A DNA stretch of 64,000 nt, from the NCBI RefSeq assembly GCF_002101335.1, contig NZ_CP020773.1:1674001-1738000 (forward strand), in the 5' to 3' direction. The stretch comes from Staphylococcus lutrae. Its GTDB lineage: Bacteria; Bacillota; Bacilli; Staphylococcales; Staphylococcaceae. Under the pieces are notes generated by a model. It made no database searches and had not been told where the DNA came from. It was given only the letters and a program-made list of their open reading frames with translations. Shown one piece after another: positions 63,260-64,000 of the stretch. The translations under genes and the position numbers were made by a program. How positions within the stretch are numbered: position 1 is the first letter of the stretch; every line of letters starts with the position of its first letter.

Positions 63260-64000
63260 ATGAAAAAACAAATTTCTAAATTAAGCGCGTATCAACCTGG
63301 ATTGTCGTCGGAAAAGTTGAAAGAGAAGTATGGCGTTGAAGGAGAACTGTATAAACATGCCTCTAATGAAAATGTTTATGGACCTTCTCCTGCGGCTAAG
63401 CAAGCAATTAAAGATCATGTCGATGAATTATTTTTATACCCAGAGCCGAATGCACCATTATTACAAGAAGCCATTGCGTCACATTATGGTGTAGATAAGT
63501 CGCAGGTCCTTTTTGGGGCTGGACTTGACGAAATGATTGTCATCATTTCACGGACTTTAGTGCGTGCTGGGGATAATGTCGTAACGAGTCAAGGGACTTT
63601 TGGACAATACATCCACAATGCGATTGTAGAAGATGCTGAAACAGTCCAAGTGCCGTTAATTGAAGGGGCATTTGATTTAGATGGTATTGCCGCTGCAGTG
63701 AATGATAAAACAGCAGTCGTATGGATTTGTAATCCAAATAACCCAAGTGGAACATATCACACACATGATGAAATCGTTGCTTTTCTAGAGAAGATTCCTG
63801 CGCACATCCCTGTATTTATTGATGAAGCCTATGGTGAGTATGTCACAGCGAAAGATTTCCCAAGAACGTTGGAGTTAATGGAACAATATTCAAATTTAGC
63901 GATGATGCGTACATTTTCAAAAGCGTATGGTTTAGCAGGTTTGCGTATCGGTTACCTGATTTCATCAGCAGCGTTGGCGACACAACTCAATGTTATTCGT
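63260..64000 (+). CDS. hisC: Histidinol-phosphate aminotransferase-like protein (HisC), N-terminal part
   Basis: 247 residues are seen; the gene runs off the window. PLP aminotransferase fold type I: SNENVYGPSP, GAGLDEMI, NPNNPSGT (near 160), DEAYGEY and the PLP lysine in TFSKAYGLAGLRIGY. Activity could be histidinol phosphate:2-oxoglutarate or aromatic aminotransfer. No other his genes are next to it in the visible part. AGGAGGT seven bases before the ATG. Confidence 0.9.
   Translation, partial: MKKQISKLSAYQPGLSSEKLKEKYGVEGELYKHASNENVYGPSPAAKQAIKDHVDELFLYPEPNAPLLQEAIASHYGVDKSQVLFGAGLDEMIVIISRTLVRAGDNVVTSQGTFGQYIHNAIVEDAETVQVPLIEGAFDLDGIAAAVNDKTAVVWICNPNNPSGTYHTHDEIVAFLEKIPAHIPVFIDEAYGEYVTAKDFPRTLELMEQYSNLAMMRTFSKAYGLAGLRIGYLISSAALATQLNVIR

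Noticed and set aside
1..64000. CRISPR arrays, insertion sequences, prophage, tRNA or rRNA genes
   Set aside because: Looked for on both strands; no spaced repeats, transposase or integrase frames, and no cloverleaf or rRNA sequence was seen.

Overview
The window is a chromosomal segment of a Staphylococcus. Several proteins are recognisable at high identity from memory of S. aureus: GraR/GraS, VraF/VraG, MgrA (with Cys12), NorA, LtaS (with Thr300 and the ALA-S cleavage site), PitA, FruR/FruK/FruA, the YebC-family protein and QueC/D/E. Gene order largely follows the S. aureus interval that runs from graRS to hisC. Local differences argue for a non-aureus species: no graX next to graR, a thiazole synthesis operon, a teichoic-acid-type transferase beside norA, no nagA between fruA and the CorC-like gene, and no sae locus between csbB and the que genes. 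The hyicus/intermedius group would fit, but I cannot fix the species. I see no prophage, insertion sequence, CRISPR array, tRNA or rRNA.

Layout. 1-3.7 kb: end of an MFS exporter, a YkvI-type membrane protein, an esterase and an acetyltransferase. 4-8.5 kb: the peptide-sensing module graRS-vraFG. 8.5-9.4 kb: gene-poor. 9.4-11 kb: phosphate uptake (DUF47 regulator plus PitA). 11.3-13.1 kb: a secreted LysM-CHAP wall hydrolase with a WalR-type box, and a membrane protein. 13.1-15.9 kb: a TPP riboswitch with terminator, then tenI-thiS-thiG-thiF. 15.9-24.7 kb: YebC, a cupin, a DUF402 protein, a LysR regulator, a sugar-efflux-type MFS protein, small membrane and lipoprotein genes, a GNAT, a LOG-family protein and a Lys-rich coiled-coil protein with a SigB-type promoter. 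25-32.5 kb: uppP, cydDC, mgrA, a CobW GTPase and an aldo/keto reductase. 32.6-36.7 kb: a small membrane protein, malate dehydrogenase, a CPBP protease and norA. 36.8-39.6 kb: a GT4/glycerophosphotransferase fusion and a YbaK deacylase. 39.8-43.5 kb: fruRKA with a phased-repeat operator and a cre site. 43.5-46.4 kb: an mpfA-like gene with a structured leader, and csbB with a SigB-type promoter. 46.5-49.6 kb (minus strand): a GlsB-type protein, a membrane protein, then queE/queD/queC behind a preQ1-I riboswitch. 49.7-54 kb: pabA-pabB-pabC, a small membrane gene, then pxpB-pxpC. 54-64 kb: ltaS, an ABC-F ATPase, recQ, an osmoprotectant ABC system and the start of hisC.

The genes cluster around three themes. 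The first is envelope and antimicrobial stress: graRS-vraFG, the LysM-CHAP hydrolase, uppP, norA with its regulator mgrA, ltaS, the CDP-glycerol transferase and csbB. The second is cofactor synthesis (thiamine, queuosine, folate). The third is central transport: phosphate, fructose and osmolytes. The observations most worth checking are: the mpfA-like leader, where a hairpin lies between the Shine-Dalgarno and a forced TTG start; the four 10-bp-phased repeats plus cre at fruR; an apparent one-base deletion in a G run that truncates pabC; the thiazole operon without thiO; and the GT4/glycerophosphotransferase fusion. No clearly new multi-gene system is visible. All comparisons with S. aureus come from memory and were not searched.
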